DNA of 64,000 bases from Posidonia oceanica (Eukaryota; Streptophyta; Magnoliopsida; Alismatales; Posidoniaceae): contig JAZBRS010000013.1 of NCBI GenBank assembly GCA_037176725.1, positions 3,537,001-3,601,000 of the forward strand. Direction: 5' to 3'. The first letter of the stretch is position 1. Each line of letters starts with the position of its first letter. The translations under genes were made by a program, and so were the position numbers. Below are positions 1 through 11,639 of the stretch, piece after piece. Under the pieces are notes generated by a model. It worked only from the letters and a program-made list of their open reading frames with translations, had not been told where the DNA came from and ran no database searches.

Positions 1-2255
1 AAACCCAAGCCCAACCAAAACTCCAACCAAAAACATCCAAAAATATCCAAAAATACTCTCTGAGTCGTTGGACGCTGGATGTGCCTGCATCTTATGTAAG
101 ACGCAGGAAGGCTAGTGTCTAACACCGTCCAACTCTTCGGGGTGTAGGACGCTACCTGAGGCAACGTCTTACGTAAGACACTGCTCAGGTAGGCGTCCAA
201 CACACTGAGACTGACAAAAGTTGGTTTTGGAATTCCAATCGACTCTCAAGTGCAAATACCAATGAGCCCCTGTCCAAAATACACTTCCACCCATATCCCA
301 CGACCCTTCGTTTCCAATTCCCACATTACATGCCCATGCAGCCAGATAAAATGATTTTTCTTCTTCATTTTCAAGGCCAGCAACCCATTTTCTGAGGATT
401 TTCCAAAGAAAAATAGCACACATATCCCTCGAATTCTCACACTTCCGGCCACCCCAAACACTCCTGGGACACAACCAAATCAGTCCAGCCCCTACAGCTG
501 CCGTCCGAGCCATTACAAGCCGAAGAAAGCCGCCGGCACCAGGGATGCCACACCAAACGCCAAAACAGGTAAGTGTGCTCCTTCCTTTAGCTTAGAATTT
601 TATTCCTCATGTTGTGTACACGTCTTTCAATGCATGTTAAATGAGTTTTGTTCAGTTTATGTCACTGTTACTGTGAATTCCTTTTTTCCGGTGATGGGTT
701 CCGGCCATGTGAGACCGTCGGCCGTTGAGCTTGGCCAAGAACCCATCACCCCATTACTTGCATCCCAAGGTCCCTCATGACCTTCCCGAACCTCCACGAT
801 GAGCTATCACTGAGCTTCGTGAGCTCCCCGATCCTCAAATGGCCGGAGAACTCACCGAATTCTGGCGAGAGGCAAGTGGAGGTGGGGAGGACGTTTTATA
901 CATTCATTTTTTATAATAATTGCATGTTTATGTTCGTGGATGACTACTCTTGCTTGTTGAATGTCTTTTGCTTCGATTCAATCCGTTTTGAATGGATTTT
1001 CAGATCAAATGCTCTGTCAGTGCATTGGACGTTGACTCTGGTGCGTCCAACGTTGGCCTACAGTTTATTTTTGCATATTTTCGTTTACAAGAATGTTTTA
1101 TACATCTTCAGATGGTTTATCCATGCCACATATAGTCTATTTTGCTTTATCCCAACCATGTTTCTATTATAAAAGCATCTGAATTGGAAATATGCTTTCT
1201 TCCTTGAGTTTTACCTTCAAATCTATTTACAGGTTGTAAGACGCCCACTATTGCAGCGTCTTACGTTGGACACTGTATTCAGTAGCGTCCAACACTTCTG
1301 TTCAGATTTTAGTGACTTTTACTTCACAAAATGCCTTTCAATAACATTTGAGATCTGATGTTTGGTGTTTGCAGTTGGCCCAAATCTATTTCACACATGA
1401 TATAAACTTTCTACTGATCTCCTTGGATTTATTTACTTAGGGGTTTATTTGACTCATTTGCCATATTGTCTTATGCCCCCGATTGTTTTCTTTGAAATAA
1501 TATTTTGAGAATGTTTGAATGAGTTTGGAAATTGATGGTGAAGTGTATGTCATGATTTATATCATATTCCAAGTGTTTTCCTGACTTACATGAGTTAGAT
1601 GATATATCTGTAAGTTTCAGCCAAATTATAATGATTTATCTGAACTTTATGCGTTAGATGCTCCAGTCCTTGCGTCTAACGTTGGACGCTGTACATCCCA
1701 GCGTCCAACAGTTCCAGTAGGCAGAATTTTGGTTTTGGCTTTTCAATGTTGATTCTGGGCATGTATGTTTATGTTTTGATTTCTCAGACTGGTTTGCATG
1801 TTTACAATAGTCCCAAGGTTTTCAACTCTTGTCTTTTGGCATATTTCAAAGGCATTTAGTACATTTTCAAAGGCATATAGCATGTTTTCACTTGACATGG
1901 CATAATCGCCCTCGGGCGTATAGTAAATGGCATCATTACCAATATTTAGCCACAAACGAGCGGAATAGCCCAGAAAGACCGACTCTCTCAGGCGCATGAG
2001 GGTACCTAACACCTTCCCCATGTGTAATAGGAGTCCTTGCCCGTTTCTCTGGCCCGCAATGACCTTGTGTCATATCCTTTTTTTATTTTTACCATTTTAC
2101 ATGTTTTCCGATTTTCCTCGTTTTCCGGTTTTCCAAATAAACTAGATGGCGACTCCAAGTTTTTGTTTTCATTTCTTCAGCCTTCGCCATTTTTACATCT
2201 TTTTTACCGTGACCAACGAATCGGCATGTTTAAGCCGTTCGGTCTCATGGTTACA
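1..2255 (+). repeat. 5' LTR of element C (start truncated by window edge)
   Basis: The LTR ends in TTACA at 2255, six bases before the primer-binding site at 2261. It holds the lineage-wide conserved block (1993-2064), a primer-site-like copy at 2147-2156, and a strong splice-donor consensus CAG|GTAAGT with GT at 569. Several perfect hairpins made from TTGGACGC, GTAAGACGC and similar half-sites lie at 148-197, 1025-1050, 1236-1264, 1265-1293 and 1681-1709. ORFs within it (such as 777-1172) have low-complexity translations and no recognisable domain, so I treat them as chance. Confidence 0.8.
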
Positions 2256-2260
2256 GAAAC

Positions 2261-2278
2261 TGGCAACTCCGCTGGGGA
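2261..2278 (+). other. Primer-binding site of element C
   Basis: Eighteen bases starting TGGCAACTCC and ending GGGGA, just after the LTR end. The equivalent sites in A (24939) and B (38997) begin TGGCGACTCC. Ogre-type elements are known to prime from tRNA-Arg. The tRNA identity here is inferred from that family knowledge, not checked by pairing. Confidence 0.75.
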
Positions 2279-2852
2279 TAACCAAACTCCGGCTTTCGTT
2301 TTTTTCGCTTTCCGTTTTATGGCTTTCTTTTGTATGCATGGTTTATTGTTTGCATGCCTTGTCTGCTTGTATTATTATCCATGCTTTGATATCTTGCCAT
2401 GTTTGTATGCCTACTTTACACATGCTTGCTATGCCACCACATGCACATGCCATGTTATATCATGCATTTTGATGTGATGAGTGTTTTTTCTTTTCACCAT
2501 CATATTCACAACATTAGCACATGCCATGCTCATGCCTTTTGATTTGGTATTTGATATTTGCAAGTCATGTTTGGATGTTTTCTTCCCCATTTCGCTTTAA
2601 TTCTAGGGACAATTAGAGACATGATTACTTCCCCTGTGGTTTAAAGAAAATGAAATGACAAATAAGAATGTACCCTAGGCAAAACTAGAGCTATACATTC
2701 ACAGTTATCCCTTTGGTTAAAAAAAAAAATCAATCAAATAAAAAACATTAAGCATACTTGCATGAATGATCATACTAGGGGCATGTCAGCTGCACTTTGG
2801 TATCATTCCCTCGATGCCAGGGGCATCTTGTTTGTCCTTAGGTATCTTGCCT
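2279..2852 (+). other. Leader of element C and junction into 3' UTR sequence
   Basis: From 2279 to about 2783 the sequence matches the post-primer leader of A (24957-25510), ending in the shared stretch around ATGATCATA. It then switches to sequence with GGTATC and GATGCCAGGGG, which in A and B lies in the 3' UTR module (57646-57675 and 43758-43787). The gag-pol region is therefore skipped at about 2783. No coding sequence is seen. Confidence 0.6.
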
Positions 2853-3745
2853 TGCGGTTTGTCTCCGGTTGCGTCCCGGATGACAGATTCACTATCTTGC
2901 CTTGTGTCTTTGTCTCTGGTTGCGTCCCAAATGACAAATTCGCTATTTTTGCCTTGCGTCTTTGTCTCCGGTTACATCCTGGATGACAAATTCGCTATCT
3001 TACCTTGCGGCTTGTCTCCGGTTGCATCCCGGATGACAAATTCACTATCCTACCTTGTGTCTTTGTCTCCGGTTGCGTCTCGAATGGCAAATTCGCTATC
3101 TTGCCTTGCAGTTTGTCTCCGGTTGCGTCCCGAATGACAAATTCACTATCCTACCTTGTGTCTTTGTCTCCGGTTGCGTCTCGAATGACAAATTCGCTAT
3201 TTTGCCTTGCGTCTTTGTCTCCGGTTGCATCCCGGATGGCAAATTCGATATCTTGCCTTGCGATTTGTCTCCGGTTGCGTCCCGGATGACAAACTTGCCT
3301 TCCAGCTCTGTGTTTTGTCACCGATTGCGTCTCAGTAGACGAACTCGCCATCCAGCTCCGCGTTTGTCACTGACTGTGTCTCGGTAGATGAACTCGCTAT
3401 CCAGCTCCACGTTTTGTCACCGATTGCGTCTCAATAGACGAACTCGCCATCCAGCTCCGCGTTTGTCACCGACTGTGTCTCGGTAAATGAACTCGCTATC
3501 CAACTCTGCGTTTTGTCATTGACAACATCTTGGTAGACAAACTCGCTATCCAGCTCTGCGTTTTGTCACCGACTGCATCTTGGTAGACAAACTCGCTATC
3601 CTGCTTCGCGTTTTGTCACCGACTGCGTCTCGGTAGACAAACTCGCCTTTTTGCTCCATGTTTTGTCACCGATTGCATCTCAGTCAACAAATTCACTGAT
3701 TTGCCCCACGTCTGTGTCGCCAATAGCATCTCGGTTGACAGGTCC
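2853..3745 (+). repeat. Tandem array TR1, about 50-51 bp unit, roughly 17 copies
   Basis: The phrase GTCTCCGG or GTCTC-GGTAG recurs at about 2861, 2912, 2964, 3014, 3065, 3115, 3165, 3329, 3378, 3428 and 3477, a 50-52 bp period. Two sub-families follow each other: CCGG-TTGCGTC-CCGG units to about 3295, then TTTGTC-ACCGA ... TCGG-TA-GACAAA units. Each unit holds an imperfect inverted repeat. Short ORFs across it arise from the repeat and are not genes. Confidence 0.9.
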
Positions 3746-4207
3746 GCCCCCTGCTTTGCTCCAGTTTGCTTTCTATCTTTGGACTGGTAGCCCAAACTAC
3801 TCAGTTGACGCCCATCAAACTGTCTAGCATCGGACCGGTACCCTCAACTACCCGAACGGCAAGCACGTTAGTCTTGTCTGGCGCCCTGCTCCTGGGCTGA
3901 TAACCCCCAATCATCTGATGATGAGTCTATCAACTTATTATGCCCCTCCCAGCATCTTACAGCATCACTTTGTATGTCATTACATCATTTACATCTTATT
4001 GTATGTCATAACATCTCACTGCACATCATTCCATCACATTGTGTCACATGGTATTACTTTGCATCAACACTCGCATCACGGCATTTGCATTAAGCTGATA
4101 TCTTATCTATCCAGCCGACCGGCATTACATCGCATTTCATTGCATGACATTTCATTGCATCTTATTACATGCCATCACACTCTGCATATGTCTCCAATAG
4201 GACCAAC
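3746..4207 (+). other. 3' UTR module and CAT-rich stretch (copy A of element C)
   Basis: The stretch 3775-3915 resembles 48799-48900 of element B and 57570-57850 of A, with shared phrases such as GGCAAGCACG and TGTCTGGCGCCC. From about 3930 to 4180 the DNA is a simple-sequence-like run of CATTACAT, CATCACAT and related words. At 4184-4230 it carries the same lead-in (AGGACCAACATTGCATACTC) that precedes array TR3 at 11608. No gene is seen. Confidence 0.6.
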
Positions 4208-5365
4208 ATTGCATACTCTTTGGTACACATCAGATCCCTTTGAGCTACATGGCTCAGATCATTTGTGAGCTTCATGGCTCAGTGATCCTCAATCAGATCC
4301 CTTTGAGCTACATGGCTCAGATCGCTTGTGAGCTTCATGGTTCAGCGATCCTCAATCAGATCCCTTTGAGCTACATGGCTCAGATCGCTTGTGAGCTTCA
4401 TGGCTTAGCTATCCTCAATCAAATCCCTTTGAGCTACATGGCACAGATCGCCTGAGAGCTTCATGGCTCAACGATCCTCAATCAGATACCTTTGAGCGAC
4501 ATGGCTCAGATCGCCAGTGAGCTTCATGGCTCAGCGATCCTCAATCAGATTCCTTTGAGCTACGTGACTCAGATCGCCTGTGAGCTTCATGGCTCAACGA
4601 TCCTCAATCAGATACCTTTGAGCTACATGGCTCAGATCACCTGTGAGCTTCATGGCTCAGTGATCCTCAATCAGATCTCTTTGAGCTACATGGCTCAGAT
4701 CGCCTGTCAGCTTCATAACTCAGCGATCCTCATTCAGATCCCTTTGAGCTACATGGCTTAGATTGCCTGTGAGCTTCATGGCTCAGAGATCCTCTATCGG
4801 ATCCCTTTGAGCTACATGGCTTAGATCGCATGTGAGCTTCATGACTCAGTGATCTTCTTTCTGATCCTTTGAGCTACATGGCTCAGATCGCCTGTGAGCT
4901 TCATGGCTCAGCGATCTTCTTTCTAATCCTTTGAGCTACATGGCTCAGATCGCCTGTGAGCTTCATGGCTCAGCGATCCCCATTCAGATCCCTTTGAGCT
5001 ACATGGCTCAGATCGCCTGTGAGCTTCATGGCTCAACGATCCTCTTTCTGATCTTTTGAGCTACATGGCTCAAATCGACTGTGATCTTCATGGCTCAGCG
5101 ATCCCCATTCAGATCCCATTGAGCTACATGGCTCAGATCGCCTGTGAGCTTCATGGCTCAGCGATCCTCTTTCTGATCTTTTGAGCTACATGGCTCAGAT
5201 CGCTTGTGAGCTTCATGGCTCAGCAATCCTCATTCAAATCTCTTTGAGCTACATGGCTCAGATCGCCTGTGAGCTTCATGGCTCAACGATCTTCTTTCTG
5301 ATCCTTTGAGCTACATGACTTAGATCGCCTGTAAGCTTCATGACTCAATGATCCTCTTTCTAATC
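4208..5365 (+). repeat. Tandem array TR2, 63-bp unit, about 18 copies
   Basis: The start of TTTGAGCTACATGGCTCAG recurs at 4239, 4302 and 4365, an exact 63-bp spacing. The unit has two half-units, each with a small hairpin: TGAGC-tacatg-GCTCA and TGAGC-ttcatg-GCTCA. Because 63 is a multiple of three, the repeat stays open over several units, which explains the ORFs at 4240-4455 and 4492-4761. TR2 is homologous to TR3: same half-unit design and same upstream flank. Confidence 0.93.
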
Positions 5366-5437
5366 CTTGAGGACAACGACCAAGTTGAGCAATCAGGACC
5401 AATCAATTCTTACTACCTGAAGAAGTACTATCAATGA
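5362..5437 (+). pseudogene. Integrase C-terminal tail fragment of element C
   Basis: Translation of 5362-5437 gives ILEDNDQVEQSG...NSYYLKKYYQ and a stop. This matches the C-terminal 25 residues of the element A integrase (ILEDMDQVEQSE...NSCYLKKYYQ, ending at 34366). No upstream pol sequence remains: the fragment is joined directly to array TR2 at a shared ATCCTTGAG-like stretch. It is a relic that shows the element once encoded pol. Confidence 0.85.
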
Positions 5438-6684
5438 CCTGAAGCATGTATCCTTGCCTTGCAGTGTTTTCTTCTTTTCTGTTTTATTCCATGCATTCAT
5501 TGCTTCACAGTCATGCATTTGAAAATTGCATCTGCATACATTCTTAGTGTTGCATACTCTCCTTTTTTTTTTTAGCATCGCTGCAGCATGCAAAATCAAC
5601 ATGCATTTATAGTAGCATTAGTCAAAAAAAAAATCAATCAAAATCAATCATCTCCATTCATGATAATCAAAAAAAAAAAACAAAAAAATTCAATCATTCT
5701 CATTCATGATAAAAAAGCAAAAATCATCCCCATTCATAATAATCATGCCCGATGACGAAAATCGGAATAGCTAGCCTTCTTTGGAAAGAGTTTGTTCCTC
5801 CTCAGTTGATACTACCTAGATGTCCTAGCAAAAAAGGGAGCCACCATCTAATAAAAAATAGAGCGAAATGTCCAAACTCCTCATAAGACCTATACCTCCA
5901 GAGGGAGAGAAAATGATAGAACAAGAGTGAGAGTGAAAGCAAAAAAAAGGGAAGAAAAAAGAGAGAAAAGAAAAGAAAAAGATCAAAAGAAAAATCAATA
6001 AAAAAAATCAATCGATAAAAGGGCATAAAAAAAAGGAAGACAGAAGTCGAAGATAGAAGTCAGCCCTAGAGATAGAGTTGAGCAGAATAGCCCTATCCCA
6101 ACGACTATCTTGGAGAGGAGTTGGAGCATATGCATGGAAATCCCACAAATCCTCTAGGGACTAGCCACCTCTGTCTTGCAGCAGCTCCCCAGCACCTGGC
6201 TAGGTGTTTTTTACCTCCAAGCCAGGGATAGAGTAAACTTGCAAACCTATGAGGGAGTAAAAAAAATGAAAATGAAAAAAATAAAAGAATAGGTGTAGGT
6301 CCTAGAGAGTTTGGCATAGAGCTTTGTTTCTCACCACACCACCAGACACACCATCCTCTGAGACACCGTCCATTCTAGAGAGCCACCTACAGTTTAGGAG
6401 TCCAGGTAGAGTCTCATGAGTTGAGGACTACTCTTTCCTATATAGCAGGCATTCCTAGCATTCCAAATGCTGAGGGCAACATGCATCTACAAACAAAATT
6501 GCATAAGTAATGCATAAAAAACAAAATTTGCATAAGTCATGCATTTACAACAAAAAGTTTGCATACATCATGCATCTACAACAAAAGTTTGCATAAATCA
6601 TGCATCTACAACAAAAGTTGCATAAATCATGCATCTTCAACAGAAATTGCATAAATCATGCATATTCAACACAAATAAACCAAT
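5438..6684 (+). other. Post-integrase non-coding region of element C
   Basis: This region is collinear with 34367-35415 of element A, for example GATGACGAAAATCGGAA at 5751 and 34509 and ACCTCCAGAGGGAGA in both. It contains A-rich runs and, at 6490-6670, a short tandem run of GCATAAATCATGCATC-like words. Purine-rich stretches make spurious minus-strand ORFs. No gene is seen. It ends at the target-site duplication of solo LTR D. Confidence 0.65.
6680..6684. repeat. Left target-site duplication of element D (CCAAT)
   Basis: CCAAT lies directly before TGTAGACACC at 6685 and recurs directly after the LTR end at 11542-11546. Confidence 0.85.
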
Positions 6685-6929
6685 TGTAGACACCCCATTT
6701 TGACATGCTCAATTGGTGATTCTTTCTAAAACCCTAAAAATTAAACCCAAAATAGCATCCTTTTTAACCCAAAACCACTCTCCAAAATCTTAGAAAAACT
6801 CTAGGTAAATCTCTTCTAAAATCCTAGAAAAGCTCTAGGATAGCATCTCCTGAACCCTAGGTCAGCATTTAAACTCTAGGTTAGCACAAGACACTCCCAT
6901 TCATGCACAAGCCCAAGCCCTTCTCCTTC

Positions 6930-7620
6930 TTTCTTTTCTGATTATCCTTTTCTCTCTCCTCTTTATCCTCTCTCTCTTTCTCCTTCTTTTCCTCTCTTTC
7001 TTTCTTCTTTTCTTGCTCTCCATTGGGCCCAGTCCACTCTCCCTCCTCCTCACTTCTTCTCCTTTCTTCCCTTTTATTTTATCTTTATTTTATTTTATCC
7101 CATGCTATTTGATCTTTAATTTCTTTTTTCTATTTCTTTCCTTTCCTCTTTCTTTCTTTCCTCCTTTCTTTCCTTCTTTCTTTTCTTTCCACTCCTTTAG
7201 TCCAACCCAACTACCTTTTTTTCACCTTTCCTGTTTCTGGGCCTAGCCCAATTCTCCCAACTTCCCTCTCTTTTTTCTTCCCTTCTTTTCCCTCTTCTTT
7301 CCTCCTCCTTTCCTTCTTTATGTCCCTCTTCTTTCCTTTTTATTCCTCTAACCCAGCCCACTGCCATCTTCTCTCCTTTTTTTCCTTTTTTTGGGCCCAA
7401 CCCGTTTCCACTTTCTTCCCCTTTTTCTTCTCTTCTTTTTTCTCCTTTCCTCCTCCCTCCTTTCTTCCTTTCTTTCTATTTTCCTTTTATTTCTTCTTCC
7501 TTTCCCCTCTTTCGGCGCAGTCCAGCCCTTTCCTTCCTTTTCTTTTTTATTTTCTTTTTTTTTTCGTGGGCCCGGCCAATGATCCTTCTCCTCCTTTTTT
7601 CTCTTTTCCTCCCCCAGCAT
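6930..7620 (+). other. Long polypyrimidine tract inside solo LTR D
   Basis: About 690 bases are almost pure C/T on the plus strand, with only scattered G and A. They yield many overlapping spurious ORFs on both strands (Phe/Ser/Leu-rich on plus, Lys/Glu/Arg-rich on minus). Such strand asymmetry could allow triplex or R-loop formation, which is inference only. Confidence 0.85.
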
Positions 7621-10199
7621 GAGCCTTCTCCTCTTCTTCTCCTTTCTCCCGCCCGCTTCAAAATCTACAAATCGCCGCACCCTCTGCACTCACATCTCTG
7701 TAAATCACCACACAGCCATCCGCACTCAAACTCTGTACCCACTCACTACCTGGAGGCGTCCACGCCATCGTCCAGTAGTGTTCGTCTCACAGGACCCTCC
7801 TTTTGGCCGACCACCGAGTCATTGCCACCACCTACCGCTCCCCTGCCAGCCCGTGCCTCCTTCTCCTGCCAACTCCTCCCCACTCGAGTGCAAGGTCTCG
7901 AACAAAACCAGCTCCCTCTCTTCCCACTCAGAGGTCGGCAATTCAGAAGCACTCACGCACCAGCACTTCCCAGAGCAAAATTCCCCTCTCCTACCAGCAC
8001 AGTAACCTCCTCCTTCCTCTCCGAGCACCCGAGCCACCCACAGCCGCAACACAGCCCACCACCCACTTCCTTACCTCTCCACGACCCCAGAACCCACCTC
8101 CTAGCATCCCTGAGAGCCACCGAGCTGGAGAGAGCCACCACAATCAGAAGTCAACCCAAAACTGCCGTCTCCAGCCGCAGCAGCGCAACTCACTTCTGGA
8201 TAGCTCCGGAGCTTCCCCGCGACACCAGGAGTCCACTCCGATAGCTGCGCGCCTCCGTTGACCTCCGCAGCACTGCAGCCAACGTCCGCAGCTCCGTCAG
8301 AGGCAACTCCACGTTGCCAGCACGCGCTCGCCTTCGTCACAGGTAAATTTTGTGTTTTCCTAGTTCAATGCATGTCTACGAAGCTTTCTAGATGATTAGG
8401 AGTAAGTTTAGAGGCCTAGGCTAGATTATCCGCTCCGCCGCTACAGTGTCGTCTTCCTCGACGAGCACTGAGCTCCGCTATTGCGCGCCGTGCGTTCCAG
8501 GCCGCCTCTGTCGCTCCGGAGCCTCCCCCGAGCATCACCAGGACTGCCCTGAGCTGCTCCACCCCCGTGCGACCGCCGCCGCAACCCCATGCATCTCCTC
8601 CGCCTCTGCAACCACCGAAGCCCTCCGTCGGGTCTGACCTTGCACTCCAGGCCTCCTCTGCCACTCCAGATCCTCTCTACACCTTCGCCGAACCTCCAGG
8701 GAGCTGGATCAACGCTGCCCGGCCTCCACCGTAGCCCCCAGCACCTGTCCCGTCCTCCGCCTTCTCTGCAGAAACCTCCGAGGTCGCCCAGACGCCTCCG
8801 CCACTGCAGCACCTCCACAGCAGTCCCCCAAGCTTCGCCTGAGCATCGGGAAGCTCGCCCGAACGCCTCCGCGCCTCGCAGCAACCTCCAGCACCTCCTC
8901 TGGCTCTGGCTTCTTCCGCAGAAAGCCAGCTAGGCCGGCAGCACGCACAAGCCACTGCCGATCGTCGCCGAAGCCACTGGTGCCTCCGGACATACCGCCT
9001 CCAGCCTCCCACGCGCTGTTCCGCCGCTACGCAGCTCTTCTTCCCCGGCGAAGGTGCTGCAGTGTTGAAAGACACTGTAGCACTGTAGCAACCTAAAGTT
9101 CTGATTTTTCTTTGGTTTGTTGCATTGACATAAACTGCTGCATTTTATTTTATTTGCTTATAGGTCCAGCTGTGGTTTAAAGTTGATTTAAATTTTGATT
9201 TAAATCTTATTACAATACTGTCTGGTCCGTTTCTTTAGTTTTATGGCATGCAGATCCTTAGTTTATTTCGTTTAAATCATTTAAGTGTTAGTTTAAAGCA
9301 TGCATTGCATTTTGGTCCTTAAGTTTCTGATATTTGCTTTTGGGTCCTGTTCTGATTTAAAAATCATTTAATGTTGCATTTAAATCTTATTGCATTGCAT
9401 TTAAATCTTCTGTTTTGATTTATTTGCAAGTTAGTCCATCTACAGTTTCAGCATATCATTTAAATGTGATTTTTACCATACTGCATTGCAGTTTAAATCA
9501 TGCATTATGTTTTATTTGCACTCCAGTCCTCTGCCTGTTTAGCTTGTCGTTTAATTTGCATGTTTACCATACTGCATTGCATTTTAAATCATGCATTTTA
9601 TTTTATTTGCATATAGGTCCTCTACCTGTTTAGGATTTCATTTAATTGCATGTTTACCATATTGCATTGCATTTTTAATCATGCATTTTATTTCTATTGC
9701 ATTTTAGTCCAGAGCATGCATTCACAGCATTTAAATGCCATATTTTACCTTATTGCATTGCATTTTTCCCCTACATTTCATTTTATTTGCACATCAGTCC
9801 TGTTCAGTTGTAGATTTTAATTAAAGCATGTTTTAAAACCATATTACATTGCAGAAAAATCCTAAAAAATACTTTAATTGCATCTGGGTCCTGTCAGTTG
9901 TAAATCATGCATTTAATCTGCTATTTTTATCATATTGCATTGCATAAAAACCCATAAAAATATTTTAATTGCAAGTCAGTCCTCAGAGCATTCATACATG
10001 CATTTAGATCTGGTTTTTTGCATTGCAGAAAAACCCAGGAGCTTGTTTTATTTGCATTTAAGTCCTTTTTGCATACATGCATCATTTAAATGGCATTTTT
10101 TTAAACCAATTTGCATTGCATTAAAGCCCAATTGTTTTCTTGAATTGCATGTCAGTCCTTATTTTCCAACTTTTGCATGTTTTCTTTGCATTGCACTTA

Positions 10200-10870
10200 G
10201 GTCCCCGCATTTGTTTTCTTTTGCATTGCATCGTTTTGCATGCATGCGTGCATGCATTTGTTTTCTTCTGCATTTGCATCGTTTTACGTGCATGCATTTG
10301 TTTTCTTCTGCATTTGCATCATTTTGCGTGCATGCACTTGTTTTCTTCTGCATTTGCCTCGTTTTGCGTGCATGCATTTGTTCTCCTTTGCAATTGCCTC
10401 GTTTTGCGTGCATGCATTTGCTTTCTTCTGCATTTGCATCAATTTGTGTGTCTGCGACCTGCTTGCATCGTTTTACGTGCCCGCATCTGCTTGCATCCTT
10501 TTGCGTGCTCGCTCTGCTTTCTTTGCGTGTCGCCTGCATTTGCATTGTTTTGCATGCTTGCATTCGCTTGCATCATTTTACGTGCCCGCATCCGCTTGCA
10601 TCCTTTTGCGTGCTCGCTCTGCTTTCTTTGCATGTCGCCTGCATTTGCATCGTTTTGTGTGTCCGCATTCGTTTGCATTGTTTTGCGTGCCCGCATTTGA
10701 TTTCTTTGCATATCTCTTGCATTTGCACCATTTTGCGTGCCTGGCTTTGTTTTCTTTTGCATTTGCATCGTTTTGCATGTCTGCATCCATTTTCTTTCGC
10801 ATTTGCATCGTTTTGCGTGCCCGCTTGCGTTTTCTCCTACTTTGCACCGTTTTCTGCACCCATTTTCGTT
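10200..10870 (+). repeat. 40-bp tandem array inside solo LTR D
   Basis: CATGCATTTG-TTTTCTTCTG recurs at a 40-bp spacing (about 10256, 10296, 10336, 10376, 10416) and then decays into variants to about 10870. A Cys/Phe-rich ORF of 334 codons on plus and several minus ORFs are by-products of the array. Confidence 0.88.
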
Positions 10871-11541
10871 TTCCCCTTGCATGTCGCTTGCATTGCATTG
10901 TTTACCATTGTTTTGTTTTGTCGGCTGCATTTGCATTAGGAGAATGATGCTTACTGCCTAGGAGTTCTCACGAACAGGGCTTGCCCATTCGGAACACTAG
11001 CAGCGTTGCTGAGCACATAGCTTGCACGTTTAATTCCCTGCACGCATATCAGCACTTAGAGCATTCATTTGAGCACACATTCAGACATTTATTGCATTTA
11101 GGCATTAGGCGAGCATCTTCCTGCATTTGCGAGCGAGATAACCTAAGAAAAACCGATTCTCGGACGTATCGGGGGCGCCTAACACCTTCCTCGTGCGTAA
11201 CAGGAGTCCTTGCCCTTTCTCTTGGCCCACAATGACCATTTCCTTGATCCTAGGCACGAGTCATAGCATAGCATTGCATTGCACCGCATCTCTTTGCATC
11301 CTCTTTGCATCCGGTTTTGCATGTCTTTTCATGTATTACCCTCGATTTTCCTTGTCTCTCAACTTAATAGACATGGTGGCGACTCTGATTTGTCTTATCA
11401 TTTCTTTTTCCTCTTTTTGCTAGCATTTCCGAGTCAAGTTTCCTTCCTCGGATTCCGCCGCATATAGTGAACCTAATGTCGATTGGTGCATGCGAGCTTT
11501 GGCATCGTGCATGGACGATTCGATATTTCAAGATTACTACA

Positions 11542-11546
11542 CCAAT
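11542..11546. repeat. Right target-site duplication of element D (CCAAT)
   Basis: CCAAT directly follows the LTR end (TACTACA) and matches 6680-6684. Confidence 0.85.
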
Positions 11547-11639
11547 CAAGGACTAGCCACCAACATGTTGCCAGACATAACGATAGCATTTCACACTCTG
11601 CATGCATCCCCAGTAGGACCAGCATGGCATACTCAATGA

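Larger units (their letters stand above)
6685..11541 (+). mobile_element. Element D: solo LTR of a Tat/Ogre-lineage element, 4857 bp
   Basis: It starts TGTAGACACCCC and ends ATTACTACA, with CCAAT on both sides. No primer site, coding region or second LTR is present, so this is a solo LTR, the expected product of LTR-LTR recombination. Internal layout: U3-like start, pyrimidine-rich block (6930-7620), GC-rich block (7640-9070) with a splice-donor-like CAG|GTAAAT (GT at 8343), AT-rich block with many TTGCATT words (9100-10140), a 40-bp tandem array (10200-10870), the conserved LTR block (11165-11237) and a primer-site-like copy (11377-11386). Long ORFs (7579-8244, 9935-10939) come from composition and repeats. 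Confidence 0.88.

Noticed and set aside
3918..4200. CAT-rich runs (also 48900-49298) considered as a CRISPR-like or regulatory array
   Set aside because: The words are short, irregular and overlapping, with no constant repeat and unique spacers. This is simple-sequence DNA within retrotransposon 3' UTRs of a plant.
4240..4761. ORFs encoding ELHGSAILNQIPLSYMAQIA repeats in TR2
   Set aside because: The 63-bp unit is 21 codons and stays open by chance for a few copies. It is interrupted by stops and unit-length changes downstream.
7579..8934. Pro/Ser-rich ORFs of 114-221 codons in LTR D and similar ones in the LTRs of A (22938-23494, 59002-59493)
   Set aside because: The C-rich block of the LTR has few stops in any frame. 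Codons do not follow a protein family, and several overlapping frames are equally open.
9935..10939. 334-codon Cys/Phe/His-rich ORF in solo LTR D, first read as a cysteine-rich secreted protein
   Set aside because: It coincides with the 40-bp tandem array, other frames and the minus strand are also open, and the composition is that of repeated TGCATTTGCATCG words.
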